DNA from: Nocardia brasiliensis ATCC 700358
GTDB taxonomy: Bacteria > Actinomycetota > Actinomycetes > Mycobacteriales > Mycobacteriaceae
Assembly: GCF_000250675.2 (NCBI RefSeq)
Contig: NC_018681.1
Location: forward strand, 2,170,001-2,234,000
Reading direction: 5' to 3'
Length of the DNA: 64,000 nucleotides
Part shown: in pieces, positions 31,939 to 40,860 of the stretch
How the letters are laid out: the number at the start of each line of letters is the position of its first letter
Position numbering within the stretch: the stretch's first letter is position 1
Notes under the pieces: model-generated
What the model saw: the letters and a program-made list of their open reading frames with translations, nothing else
Databases searched by the model: none
What the model was told of the DNA's origin: nothing
Program-made: the position numbers and the translations under genes

Positions 31939-33296
31939 ATTCGCTGACCCTGATCCTGCTCGCCGTCCTGCTCGTCCCAGTGGGCGGGGTGTTCGCGGGC
32001 GTCGATTCGGCGCTGAACACCATCTCACCGGCGCGGGTCGACGATATGGTGCGGGCCGATCGGCCCGGCGCGGTGCGGCTCAGCCGTATCGTCGCCGACC
32101 GCGCCCGCTACGTGAATCTCATGGTGCTGCTGCGCATTCTGTGCGAAATCGGCGCCACCGTGCTGCTCGCCGCCGGCTTGCTCGCCGTCTGGGCCGACGA
32201 CTGGGCGCTGCTGGTCACCGCGATCGTCATGGTGCTGGTGTCGTATGTGGTGATCGGGGTGGGGCCGCGTACCCTCGGCCGCCAGCACGCCTACTCGATC
32301 GCGTTGGCGTCGGCGCTGCCGCTGCAGTTCATCGGCGCGCTGCTCGGCCCGCTCAGCCGGCTGCTCATCCTGCTCGGTAACGCGATCACCCCCGGTAAGG
32401 GATTTCGCAACGGCCCCTTCGCGTCCGAGATCGAACTGCGCGAAGTGGTCGAGATGGCCAGCGAGCGCGGCGTGGTGGCCGACGACGAACGCCGGATGAT
32501 CCAGTCCGTCTTCGAACTCGGCGACACCGCGGCCCGCGCGGTGATGGTGCCGCGCACCGAGATGGTGTGGATCGAGGCGGACAAGACTGCGGCGCAGGCG
32601 ATGTCGCTCGCGGTGCGCTCGGGACACTCCCGGATTCCGGTGATCGGCGAGAACGTCGACGACATTCTCGGCGTCGTCTACCTGAAAGACCTTGTGCCGT
32701 ACGCGGAACGGGGCCGCAAGGTGCTGGTGCGCGAGGTGATGCGGCCCGCGGTGTTCATGCCGGACTCCAAGCCGCTGGACAGCCTGCTCGACGAAATGCA
32801 GCGCAGGCGTAACCATATGGCGCTGCTGGTCGACGAATACGGTGGCATCGCCGGCCTGGTGACCATCGAGGACGTGCTCGAGGAGATCGTCGGCGAGATC
32901 GCCGACGAATACGACACCGACGAGACGCCGCCCATCGAAGACCTGGGGGACGGCCGCTATCGCGTGTCCGCGCGGCTGCCGGTCGAGGACCTCGGCGAGC
33001 TGTACGGGCTCGATATCGAAGACGAGGACGTCGACACCGTCGGCGGCCTGCTGGCGCACGAGCTCGGCCGCGTGCCGTTGCCCGGCTCCAAGGTCGAGGT
33101 GCACGGGTTGGTGCTGCGCGGCGAGGGTGGCGCCGATACGCGCGGGCGGGTGCGGGTGCACACCGTGGTGGTGCGCAAGGCGACGGACAAATCGCAGAAC
33201 GCGGACGGCGACGAGAAGTCGAACGGCAAACGCAAGGGCAACGGATCGGATCGGGACAACCCGGCCGGTCGACATGAGGACGGAGACTCCGAATGA
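31935..33296 (+). CDS. CNNM/CorC-like membrane protein with CBS pair
   Basis: 453 residues. DUF21 (CNNM) transmembrane domain at about 1-185 with four hydrophobic segments, a CBS pair at about 205-325 (VMVPRTEMVWIEADKTAAQA, MALLVDEYGGIAGLVTIEDV) and a CorC_HlyC domain at about 345-425 (VSARLPVEDLGELYGLDI). The last 35 residues are charged and disordered. The family is annotated as hemolysin-like but is linked to Mg/Co ion handling. It overlaps ybeY and the next gene by four bases each. It corresponds to Rv2366c. Confidence 0.9.
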   Translation: MNSLTLILLAVLLVPVGGVFAGVDSALNTISPARVDDMVRADRPGAVRLSRIVADRARYVNLMVLLRILCEIGATVLLAAGLLAVWADDWALLVTAIVMVLVSYVVIGVGPRTLGRQHAYSIALASALPLQFIGALLGPLSRLLILLGNAITPGKGFRNGPFASEIELREVVEMASERGVVADDERRMIQSVFELGDTAARAVMVPRTEMVWIEADKTAAQAMSLAVRSGHSRIPVIGENVDDILGVVYLKDLVPYAERGRKVLVREVMRPAVFMPDSKPLDSLLDEMQRRRNHMALLVDEYGGIAGLVTIEDVLEEIVGEIADEYDTDETPPIEDLGDGRYRVSARLPVEDLGELYGLDIEDEDVDTVGGLLAHELGRVPLPGSKVEVHGLVLRGEGGADTRGRVRVHTVVVRKATDKSQNADGDEKSNGKRKGNGSDRDNPAGRHEDGDSE

Positions 33297-33673
33297 CCGA
33301 ACTGGATCCCGAGGACAACAAGCTGCTCGTGCTGGCGCGCGGTGCGATGGGGCGCACCGGCGGCGCCAGCGGCGCGGCGATCCGGGACACCGACGGCCGC
33401 ACCTACGCGGCGGGCGAGGTGGGCCTGACCGCGTTGCGCCTGACCGCGCTCCAGGCGGCGGTGGCGGCCGCGATCTCCAGCGGCGCAGAGGGTTTCGAGG
33501 CGGCCGTGGTGGTCAGCGGACGACTGTCCGACTACGGCGTCACCGCGGTGCGTGAGGTGTCGCCGGACGCCAAGATCATCTTCACCGACCGGGACGGCGC
33601 TGTCTTCGAGATCGTCGACGACGCGGAACTCGCGGTCGACGCCCAGCCCGCCGGCGAGGTGCGCGGTGGCTGA
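33293..33673 (+). CDS. Cytidine-deaminase-like protein lacking the zinc-site motifs
   Basis: 126 residues with the deaminase fold pattern (LLVLARGAMGRTGGASGAAI, RTYAAGEVGLTALRLTALQA) seen in actinobacterial proteins next to era (Rv2365c-like). The expected HAE and PCxxC zinc motifs are absent: TALQA replaces the HAE helix and there is no cysteine at all. It is therefore unlikely to be an active deaminase and may act as a structural or regulatory partner of Era or the ribosome; that is inference. It overlaps both neighbours, including eight bases with era. Confidence 0.8.
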   Translation: MTELDPEDNKLLVLARGAMGRTGGASGAAIRDTDGRTYAAGEVGLTALRLTALQAAVAAAISSGAEGFEAAVVVSGRLSDYGVTAVREVSPDAKIIFTDRDGAVFEIVDDAELAVDAQPAGEVRGG

Positions 33674-34583
33674 CGCCAAGGGCGCGGGCGAATTCCGTTC
33701 CGGGTTCGTCTGTTTCGTCGGCAGGCCGAACACCGGCAAGTCGACCCTGACCAATGCGCTGGTCGGGCAGAAGATCGCGATCACCTCGTCGCGGCCGCAG
33801 ACCACCCGGCACACCATTCGCGGCATCGTGCACCGCGAGCACGCACAACTGATCCTGGTCGACACGCCGGGCTTGCACCGGCCCCGCACCCTGCTCGGTC
33901 AGCGGTTGAACGACCTTGTGCGCGATACGTATTCGGAAGTCGACCTGATCGCGCTCTGCGTGCCCGCGGACGAGAAGATCGGCCCGGGCGACCGCTGGAT
34001 CGTGCAGCAGATCAAGCAGATGGCGCCGAAGACGACGGTGCTCGGGGTCGTCACCAAGATCGACAAGGTGGGCCGGGACCAGATCGCCGAGCAACTGCTC
34101 GCGCTCTCGCAACTGCTCGGCCCGGACGCCGATGTGGTGCCCGTGTCGGCGGTGAAGAACGAGCAGGTAGAGGTGCTCGTCGACGTCATCGCCGCGAAAA
34201 TGCCGGAGGGACCGGCGTTCTACCCCGACGGTGAGCTCACCGACGAGCCGGAGGAAACCCTCATGGCCGAGCTCATCCGCGAGGCGGCGCTCGAAGGAGT
34301 CCGCGACGAGCTGCCGCACTCGCTCGCCGTGGTGATCGAGGAGATCCTGCCGTACGAGGAGCGCGAGGACATGCTCGACGTGCACGCGATCCTCTATGTC
34401 GAACGCCCCAGCCAGAAGTCGATCATCATCGGCAAGGGCGGGGCTCGGCTCAAGGAGGTCGGCACCAACGCGCGCAAGCAGATCGAGCACATCCTCGGCA
34501 CCCGGATCTATCTCAACCTGCATGTGAAGGTCGCCAAGGATTGGCAGCGCGACCCGAAACAGCTGGGCCGCTTGGGGTTCTAG
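33666..34583 (+). CDS. era: GTPase Era
   Basis: 305 residues from GTG 33666 inside the previous gene. G1 GRPNTGKST, G2 TTRHTIRG, G3 DTPGLHRP, G4 TKID and the C-terminal KH domain with IIGKGGARLKEVGTNARKQI are all present. Era binds the 3' end of 16S rRNA and drives 30S assembly. It is grouped with ybeY as in many bacteria, where the two act on the same rRNA end. It ends six bases before the lysozyme gene on the other strand. Confidence 0.96.
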   Translation: MADAKGAGEFRSGFVCFVGRPNTGKSTLTNALVGQKIAITSSRPQTTRHTIRGIVHREHAQLILVDTPGLHRPRTLLGQRLNDLVRDTYSEVDLIALCVPADEKIGPGDRWIVQQIKQMAPKTTVLGVVTKIDKVGRDQIAEQLLALSQLLGPDADVVPVSAVKNEQVEVLVDVIAAKMPEGPAFYPDGELTDEPEETLMAELIREAALEGVRDELPHSLAVVIEEILPYEEREDMLDVHAILYVERPSQKSIIIGKGGARLKEVGTNARKQIEHILGTRIYLNLHVKVAKDWQRDPKQLGRLGF

Positions 34584-34589
34584 GTTCGA

Positions 34590-35405
34590 TCAGCCGTTGG
34601 CGATCGCCTGCAACTGGGACAGATCGCCGTTGAAGCGGTTCTTGTCCAGCGGGGTCGAGGTGTACTGCCAGAAGCTGTACACCCGCCAATTGAACGGCAG
34701 CGCGCCCACGGTCGAGTTGTAGCGGGCCACCCACAGGGGGCTGTTCGCGCTGTAATCGCCTGCGGTGCCGACGCAGAGGTTCCACCAACTGGTGGAGGTG
34801 TAGATCACCGGCCACCGTCCGGTGGTGCCGTGATAGCGATTGCTGAAATCGTGGATCCAGGACGCCATCGCGCTCTGCGACTTGCTGTAGCACTGGTTGT
34901 TCTTGTCGTACGGGTTGTATTCGAGGTCGAGCGCGCCCGGCAGCGTCTTGCCGTCACGCGACCAGCCGCCGCCGTGCGCGATGAAGTAGTCCGCTTGGCT
35001 GGCTCCGCTGGAGCTGCTCGGGATGGCGAAATGGTAGGCGCCGCGGATCAAACCCTGCTTGTAGGATCCGTTGTACTGGGAGGCGAAGTACGGGTTGGTG
35101 ACGTTGGTGCTTTCGCTCGCCTTGATATAGGCGAAGCGAATCCCGTTGTCCCAATGGCTCTTCCAGTCGACGTCGCCTTGGTAACGGGACACGTCGATAC
35201 CCTCCACCGACCCCGCCGACAACGACCGCTCCTGGCTGGGATCCCCGGCGCCGGCCCCTTCGTGCACCACGATCTGCGAGCCCAGCGTGTGGTCGTCGCC
35301 CTGTTCGGTCGGCGCCGGGTCCGCGGTGGCGGGGGCGAGCACGAGCAGGGTGGCCAGGCCCGCGAACAAGGCGGCCGACAGTGTGCGTCTTCTGTTGAGA
35401 TTCAC
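34590..35405 (-). CDS. Secreted GH25 lysozyme
   Basis: 271 residues from GTG 35405 with GAGGGGA six bases upstream. The signal peptide (RRRTLSAALFAGLATLLVLA, cut near ATA-DPA) is followed by a 40-residue spacer and the GH25 barrel: EGIDVSRYQGDVDW with the conserved Asp, FAYIKASES, GAYHFAIPS and the catalytic ALDLEYNPY. The end FWQYTSTPLDKNRFNGD closes the barrel. It cleaves the muramyl-GlcNAc bond of peptidoglycan outside the cell, in wall turnover or against other bacteria. Confidence 0.92.
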   Translation of the reverse strand: MNLNRRRTLSAALFAGLATLLVLAPATADPAPTEQGDDHTLGSQIVVHEGAGAGDPSQERSLSAGSVEGIDVSRYQGDVDWKSHWDNGIRFAYIKASESTNVTNPYFASQYNGSYKQGLIRGAYHFAIPSSSSGASQADYFIAHGGGWSRDGKTLPGALDLEYNPYDKNNQCYSKSQSAMASWIHDFSNRYHGTTGRWPVIYTSTSWWNLCVGTAGDYSANSPLWVARYNSTVGALPFNWRVYSFWQYTSTPLDKNRFNGDLSQLQAIANG

Positions 35406-35711
35406 CGATATCCCCTCTGTAGTTCACCGATTCGACATGGAGGTGGCGCGGCCTCGCCCGAATATGTTTGCGGTAGGCCGCAATCGCGGAGGCGGTCGTG
35501 ACGCTAAGCCGGGCCGATAGAGGGCCACTGGAACGAATCTGGGGCGGCGTGGATTTTCGCCGAATTGCCCGTAATCGGTGAATTGTCGTGCGCTGGGCGC
35601 GGTTTGGAATTCGGTTCGGTGTCGTGGTGTGAAAGGTATTTAAGGTGCGGTTAACACGCCATTGGTCGAATCGGTCGGCTCCGGCAATGCGCGCGGTGTC
35701 AGGTACTCGGC
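35406..35711. other. Divergent promoter region, lysozyme and phospholipase genes
   Basis: 306 bp with no gene. It is more AT-rich near 35600-35660 (AAGGTATTTAAGG), where a promoter for the phospholipase is likely. No strong inverted repeat or known operator was found. Confidence 0.3.
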
Positions 35712-36197
35712 ATGAGGATCCGTGATGTGGCTCTCGTCTGTCTGACCTTTCCCGCCGCGCTGCTCCTGACCTCCGGCTACGCGGCCGCGACCCCGACTCC
35801 CGAATACCCGCTCGACCCCGCCGCCGAAGCGGCTTCCAAGGTGTACCCGGGCGAACCTGTCCCGCAGTCGCGTTCGATGGCATCGGCGTTCGTCGGAGTG
35901 CCCAGCGACTATGTGTACAACACGAAACTCAAACCTGTCGCCCGGCACGACTACTGCACCTCCGCCCCCGATAGCTACTTCGCCGCCGACTTCCGCGGCC
36001 CCTGCGCCCGCCACGACATGTGCTACGACCGCGCCGACGCCGCGGGCACCAACTACACCGCCTGCAACTCCGCCCTCCGCACCGACATGATCACCAACTG
36101 CATCTACGCCTACGGCACCTCCGGCACCGCCTTACAAACCTGCAAAGCCACCGCCGAAATCTACTGGGCCGCAGTAACCGTCACCCACCTGGATTGA
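35712..36197 (+). CDS. Secreted prokaryotic phospholipase A2
   Basis: 161 residues. Signal peptide MRIRDVALVCLTFPAALLLT with a cut near AAA-TPT. The PF09056-type catalytic core reads HDYCTSAPDSYFAADF, then GPCARHDMCYDRA with His101 and Asp102 as catalytic and calcium-side residues. Five cysteines (YCTSA, GPCAR, MCYD, ACNS, NCIY) plus LQTCK make up to three disulfides. It would release fatty acids from sn-2 of phospholipids outside the cell. Full length for the family. Confidence 0.88.
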   Translation: MRIRDVALVCLTFPAALLLTSGYAAATPTPEYPLDPAAEAASKVYPGEPVPQSRSMASAFVGVPSDYVYNTKLKPVARHDYCTSAPDSYFAADFRGPCARHDMCYDRADAAGTNYTACNSALRTDMITNCIYAYGTSGTALQTCKATAEIYWAAVTVTHLD

Positions 36198-36210
36198 GCG
36201 CGGCGCTCGA

Positions 36211-36954
36211 CTACATCGCCCAGCCGGCGGCCTGCCACTGCAACACCGCGGCGGCTTCCGCTTTATCCGCGGCGACGGCGAGCGGCACCGAATCGGAGAC
36301 CCGTGCACTGCGTGCGGCACGCAAGGCGTGCACCGCCGCGTCCTTCACGGCCATATCGGCTGCAGAGAGGTTCTGGTCGTCATGTGGTCCGGGTATGCCG
36401 TAGCCCGCGCGTATCAAGCAGAAGCCGCGATTGTTCTCCTGCGCCGCACAATCTGTGTCGAGGTACTTGTCGCAGACGCCGCCGCCCTTGGCGGCGAAGA
36501 AGCCACACGCATCCAACGCGGCGGCTTCCGCGGCGTCCTCGGGTGCGAGTCCGGAGAACATGGCTGCGCGAGTTGCTTCATCGACCCCCATCGCGCTCTT
36601 CATTTCGAACGGTGTGGCGAGGCTGAGCCGTGCTTCGCTGGCGAGCGGTAACGGAATGGCTTTGTAGCGGGCGAGCGCACTCATGTCGCGCTTGCCTGCG
36701 CATGTGGCGCCGTGGCCCTGCTCGGCCGCTTCCTCGGCGGCGGTGCAGAGTCCGAGCGCGTGCAGCTGCTGGTCGGTGATTTTCGCGCCGGGCGAGTCGT
36801 CGTCGCTTTCCATATCGTCGTCGCCGGCCAGCGCGATATTCGGCTGGCTGCCGGCGCCGGTCTGCCCGTCATCCGGCGCCATAGCGAGCAGGCCCACACA
36901 CGCCATGACGGCCAGCGGTAGGACGCTCACCCGGGCCGAGAATATCGCTTTCAT
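36211..36954 (-). CDS. Secreted or surface Cys-containing protein, function unknown
   Basis: 247 residues from ATG 36954 with AGGAGGAG six bases upstream. The N-terminal hydrophobic segment ARVSVLPLAVMACVGLLAMA looks like a signal peptide or anchor, followed by a low-complexity acidic stretch (GDDDMESDDDSPG). The rest has paired cysteines (LGLCTAAEEAAEQGHGATCA, ACGFFAAKGGGVCDKY, DCAAQ, GFCLIRAGYGIPGPHDD) and Ala-rich helices. No family recognised. It converges with the phospholipase gene. Confidence 0.6.
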   Translation of the reverse strand: MKAIFSARVSVLPLAVMACVGLLAMAPDDGQTGAGSQPNIALAGDDDMESDDDSPGAKITDQQLHALGLCTAAEEAAEQGHGATCAGKRDMSALARYKAIPLPLASEARLSLATPFEMKSAMGVDEATRAAMFSGLAPEDAAEAAALDACGFFAAKGGGVCDKYLDTDCAAQENNRGFCLIRAGYGIPGPHDDQNLSAADMAVKDAAVHALRAARSARVSDSVPLAVAADKAEAAAVLQWQAAGWAM

Positions 36955-37128
36955 ATACCGCTCCTCCTGATCCAACGATTGTTTGCAGGACGGACGGGCA
37001 TCTCGATGCCCGGAGAAAAACGGTGTGGTGGCCGAACTCGGTAGCAGACGCTCCACGATATCGGCAGTCGAGTATGAGACCGGTGCGACACGCCTCGGAA
37101 TCTCGGCGCCGGCCGCGCTACCTCAGGC

Positions 37129-38574
37129 TCAGGCGGCTGTCCACCACGGTTCAGGTCGCGCACGCTCCCAGTGCAGCTCCGATTCCAGTTGTGCGGCAAC
37201 GGAGATCAGGAGGGGCTCGGTATCGGCGGTGCCCATCAGTTGCGCGCCGATCGGGAGGCCCGTGTCGGTGAAGCCGGCGGGGACGTTCACGCTCGGCCAG
37301 CCGAGGACGTTCCACGGCCAGGTGTAGGGGCAGGCGGCGGTGATCAGGTTGTTGGTGGCGTGGACGCCGATGCCGTCGATGTCTTCGGCGAATGGTGCCG
37401 GGGTTGCGGTGGTGGGGGCGAGGACCAGGTCGTAGTTCTGGAAGAAGCTGCCGATTCGCTTGTGCAGCAAAGGTTCTGCCTGGCGCGCGGCGAACAGGGC
37501 CGGACCGCCGAGCAGTCTGCCGAAGCGAGTGTTGGCGATGGTGCGCGGATCGACTTCGGCGCCGGGCATGTTCTGGTGCACCGCGCGGATGCCCGCCATG
37601 GAACGCGGCAGGAAGGACGCACCGATCAGCAGCCCGTAGTGCAGATCGGCGACGGTGACGGTGTGGCCGAGCGTGCGCAACGTGTCGCCGATGCCGCGGA
37701 CCGCCGCCGCGATCTGCGGGTCGAGCGTAGTTCTGGTGGCGGTGAACGGAATTCGCAGCGAGAGCGCGATGCGCAGCCGCCCGGGATCGCGTCCCACGGC
37801 GTCGGTGGCCGAGATCGGTGCGGGCGTGTGCCGGTCGCCGGAATGCGGTCCCGCGGCCACGTCGAGCAGCAGTGCGGCGTCGGCGACGGTCCGGGCCAGC
37901 GGGCCGTTCACGGTGAGACCGTAGAAGGCTTCGGCGTGCGGCCAGGTGGAGATGCGGCCGCGCTGCGGTTTGATGCCGACGAGATTGGTCCACGCGGCGG
38001 GGATGCGGATGGAGCCCGCGCCGTCGGAACCCAGTGCGGCGGGCACCAATCCGGCCGCGACGGCGGCCGCCGAGCCGCCGGAGGAACCGCCGGGCGTGCG
38101 GTCGGCGGCCCACGGATTCCGGGTGTGGCCGAAGGCGGCGGCGCTGGTGAACGGCAGCTGGCCGAGTTCGCAGGTGTTGGTCTTGCCGACGATCACCGCG
38201 CCCGCGGCGCGCAGCCGCCGAACCGATTCGGCGTCTTCGGTTTTCGGCGGGAAGGTGCCGCCGCAACCGAACGCGGTGGGCTCGCCTGCGATATCGGTGT
38301 CGTCCTTCACCGCGACCGGCACGCCGAGCAGTGGCAGTCGCTCACCTGCCGCGAGCCGGGCGTCGGCTGCGGCGGCCTCGGCCAGCGCGTGTGTACGCCG
38401 CACGATCCGGAATGCATTGAGCGTCGACTGCGCGGCGTCGATCCGGTCGAGCGCGGCACCCACGGCGGCGGCCGAGCTGATCGTGCCGTCGGCGATCGCA
38501 GCCGCGAGATCGGTCAGCCCCATGTCGCCCGTCAGCGGTTCGGCGGGTGGCCGGGTGGGATCGGTAGCGGTCAT
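37129..38574 (-). CDS. Amidase signature family enzyme
   Basis: 481 residues from ATG 38574 with GGAG five bases upstream. The Ser-cisSer-Lys triad is visible: Lys in LLGVPVAVKDDTD, the cis-Ser in TPGGSSGGSAAAVAAG and the nucleophile in GSDGAGSIRIPAAW. The signature Gly-rich stretch follows the family closely. It hydrolyses an amide bond; the substrate is not predictable. Its place between era and recO matches amiA2 (Rv2363) of M. tuberculosis, so it is a conserved member of this locus. Confidence 0.9.
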   Translation of the reverse strand: MTATDPTRPPAEPLTGDMGLTDLAAAIADGTISSAAAVGAALDRIDAAQSTLNAFRIVRRTHALAEAAAADARLAAGERLPLLGVPVAVKDDTDIAGEPTAFGCGGTFPPKTEDAESVRRLRAAGAVIVGKTNTCELGQLPFTSAAAFGHTRNPWAADRTPGGSSGGSAAAVAAGLVPAALGSDGAGSIRIPAAWTNLVGIKPQRGRISTWPHAEAFYGLTVNGPLARTVADAALLLDVAAGPHSGDRHTPAPISATDAVGRDPGRLRIALSLRIPFTATRTTLDPQIAAAVRGIGDTLRTLGHTVTVADLHYGLLIGASFLPRSMAGIRAVHQNMPGAEVDPRTIANTRFGRLLGGPALFAARQAEPLLHKRIGSFFQNYDLVLAPTTATPAPFAEDIDGIGVHATNNLITAACPYTWPWNVLGWPSVNVPAGFTDTGLPIGAQLMGTADTEPLLISVAAQLESELHWERARPEPWWTAA

Positions 38575-38750
38575 GTGAGCTCCGTCTCGTCGGCGGTGGA
38601 AGAACCGTAACGCGAACCTGGACAAGCGACTAGTCCGCCTGCTGTCTCGGGCTGCGCGGTCCTGTCCGGGTGAACGAGGGCGGGCCGAGTTCCCTTGCCT
38701 CTCTTGAGAACCCCGTGCGGGCGCGGAGGCTGTGGTCAACCAGGCTCTAG

Positions 38751-38771
38751 ACATACATACGGTATGTATGT
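38751..38771. promoter_or_regulatory. 21-bp palindromic operator of the hydrolase-TetR operon
   Basis: ACATACATAC, one G, then GTATGTATGT: a perfect palindrome with a central base, 36 bp before the hydrolase start. This form (ATAC..GTAT) is typical of TetR-family operators, and a TetR gene is the second gene downstream, so autoregulation is likely. Confidence 0.65.
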
Positions 38772-38807
38772 AAAGGTGATGGCACCGCGACTCGATGGAG
38801 GAAGACG

Positions 38808-39674
38808 ATGGCAACCAGCACCGCACTCGGCCGGACGCACGAGATCGATCTGCCCGGCGGCCGCATCCGGTACCACGACACGGGGGAGGGGCCGCCCGTC
38901 GTCTTCGTGCACGGCCTGCTCGTCAACGCGGATCTGTGGCGCAACGTGGTGCCGGGCATCGCTGCGGCCGGCTACCGCTGCCTGGCCCCGGATTGGCCGC
39001 TCGGCGCGCATTCGATTCCGGTGCCCGACGCGGATCTCACGCCGACCGGGGTGGCCGACCTCATCGCCGCCTTCCTGGAGCGGCTCGACCTCACCGACGT
39101 CACGATCGTCGCCAACGACACCGGCGGCGCGATCACCCAGGTGCTGATGACCCGGCATCCGGCGCGGATCGGACGGGTGGTGCTGGCCGCGGTCGACAGC
39201 TACGAGAGTTTCCTGCCCGCGCCGTTCACCGCACTGGGCTGGCTGGGGTGGGTGCCGGGTTCGCTGCGGCCGCTGCTGGAAGCCCTGCGGATCCGGGCGC
39301 TGCACCGCACGCCGCTGGCATTCGGCCTAGTGGTCAAGCGGCTGCCGCCGCGGGAGGTCGTCGATTCGTATGTGTTGCCGAGCCGCAGGTCCGGCGGGGT
39401 GCGGCGAGACCTGCGGCGGTTCCTGAAGACCGCGCGCCGCAAGTACACGCTGGAAGCCGCGAAACATTTCGCGGGGGTCGAGGTTCCGGTGCTGCTGGTG
39501 TGGGCGCGCGAGGACCGGGTTTTCCCGCTCTCGTTCGCCGAACGCCTGGCCCGCGACCTGCCGCACGCGACGTTGCAGGTCGTCGACGACGCTTACACCC
39601 TCCTGCCGGAGGACCAGCCCGAGTTGCTCACCGCAGCGATCCTGGAGTTCACTCGGCTGCATGCCACGCCGTAG
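38808..39674 (+). CDS. Alpha/beta-fold hydrolase with Asp at the nucleophile position
   Basis: 288 residues from ATG 38808 after GGAGGAAGACG. The fold is clear: PVVFVHGLLVNADLWRNVVP (oxyanion HG), LAPDWPLGAHS, and the nucleophile elbow TIVANDTGGAITQVLM, where Asp104 replaces the usual Ser, as in haloalkane dehalogenases and epoxide hydrolases. The late acid strand is VPVLLVWAREDRVFP, but the catalytic His position near residue 263 reads DDAYTLLPEDQPE, so His seems replaced by Tyr. Activity is therefore uncertain. A TetR gene overlaps its end by 14 bases and a TetR-type palindrome precedes it. Confidence 0.82.
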   Translation: MATSTALGRTHEIDLPGGRIRYHDTGEGPPVVFVHGLLVNADLWRNVVPGIAAAGYRCLAPDWPLGAHSIPVPDADLTPTGVADLIAAFLERLDLTDVTIVANDTGGAITQVLMTRHPARIGRVVLAAVDSYESFLPAPFTALGWLGWVPGSLRPLLEALRIRALHRTPLAFGLVVKRLPPREVVDSYVLPSRRSGGVRRDLRRFLKTARRKYTLEAAKHFAGVEVPVLLVWAREDRVFPLSFAERLARDLPHATLQVVDDAYTLLPEDQPELLTAAILEFTRLHATP

Positions 39675-40260
39675 CCAGGAGGATCGCTCCCGCACCACCA
39701 GGGCCGCGCTCGAACAGGCCGGACGTCGCCTGTTCACCGAGCGCGGCTTCGCGGCGACCTCGGCGGAAGAGCTGGTCACCGAGGCCGGGGTCACCCGCGG
39801 TGCGCTGCATCACCACTACGGCGACAAACGCGGTCTGTTCCTCGCGGTGCTGGAGCAGATCGAGATCGAGAGCACCGCGGAGATCGAATCCGCCATCGGC
39901 GCAGTCGATTCCGACGATGTGATGGCCGCGATGGCGGTCGGCCTCGGTCTCTTCCTGGAGATCTGCCAACGCCCGCCCATGCTGCGGATCGCGCTCACCG
40001 ACGCGCCCGCGGTGCTGGGCTGGCAGGCCTGGCGCGAATTCGAGAGCAGGCATGGTCTCGGCCTGATCACCGCGCAGTTGGAGCGCGCTCGCGCCGCCGG
40101 GTTGATCGCGGACGCGCCGGTGCGAGTGCTGAGTCAACTCGTGCTCAGCGCGCTGAGCGAGGCGGCGTTGATCGTCGCGCACGCGGACGACCCCGACGCC
40201 GCCCGCACCGAAGCGCAGCAGTCGGTGCTGCTGCTGATCTTCGGCCTGCTGCGGAAGTGA
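39661..40260 (+). CDS. TetR-family regulator of the hydrolase operon
   Basis: 199 residues. TetR_N HTH at about 10-57: RTTRAALEQAGRRLFTERGF, SAEELVTEAGVTRGALHHHY. The ligand-binding part is all-helical. It overlaps the hydrolase by 14 bases, so both are made from one transcript, probably repressed through the 21-bp palindrome upstream of the operon. The inducer is unknown; the hydrolase may act on it. Confidence 0.9.
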   Translation: MPRRSQEDRSRTTRAALEQAGRRLFTERGFAATSAEELVTEAGVTRGALHHHYGDKRGLFLAVLEQIEIESTAEIESAIGAVDSDDVMAAMAVGLGLFLEICQRPPMLRIALTDAPAVLGWQAWREFESRHGLGLITAQLERARAAGLIADAPVRVLSQLVLSALSEAALIVAHADDPDAARTEAQQSVLLLIFGLLRK

Positions 40261-40312
40261 CGAATCAGCTCGAGCGCATTGCCGGGCCGGCGCAACGCCC
40301 GATCGCGCCGAG

Positions 40313-40693
40313 CTACTCCACGAACTGCAGCTCGACCTGCGGCAACTCCGCCATCACCCGGGCGCAGACGGCGCGATGCCAGGTGGCGGGGTAGCGGGTG
40401 CCCGGCTCGTGCCTGCAGTAGTCGTCGTTGGTCCGGTAGGTGTGCAGGCGCGGCGAGATCTCACCCGCCCCGATGGCGTCGACCATCGCGTCGACGACCT
40501 GCTCGGTCTCGTCGGCGATTTCGGCGAGCTCACGCGCGACCGTGTCCGGGATCTGGAACGCGCCCTTCTCCCAGCGCTCCACGGTGCGCTCGGCCACGGC
40601 GAAGAGCCGGGCGCACCATGGCACCGGCAGGCCGAGTAATTCTCGAGTGGCCCGGAAACCCGCGGCGGTTCCGGTGCCAAGTAGGTCGTCCAA
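40313..40693 (-). CDS. Small HTH protein, YdiL/DUF1870-like
   Basis: 126 residues. An HTH-like N-terminal half (AGFRATRELLGLPVPWCARL, VAERTVERWEKGAFQIP) resembles XRE/YdiL proteins. The second half is helical then aromatic (DDYCRHEPGTRYPATWHRAV), unlike a classical XRE. It faces recO across a short divergent region and converges with the TetR gene. Its target is unknown. Confidence 0.65.
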   Translation of the reverse strand: MDDLLGTGTAAGFRATRELLGLPVPWCARLFAVAERTVERWEKGAFQIPDTVARELAEIADETEQVVDAMVDAIGAGEISPRLHTYRTNDDYCRHEPGTRYPATWHRAVCARVMAELPQVELQFVE

Positions 40694-40860
40694 CTGTGAA
40701 AACCCCTCCCCAACAGTGCGGTAGAGGAAAAGAATAGGTCAGCGCAACGAGCGGTAATGGCGGATTCGCCGGGACTGGTCGATCAACCCCTACTGGCGCC
40801 GGACCGGTATAGGGGTGCGCGCCTGCCGAGGGCTGTCGGGTGTTCATGGGAGGATGAGGC

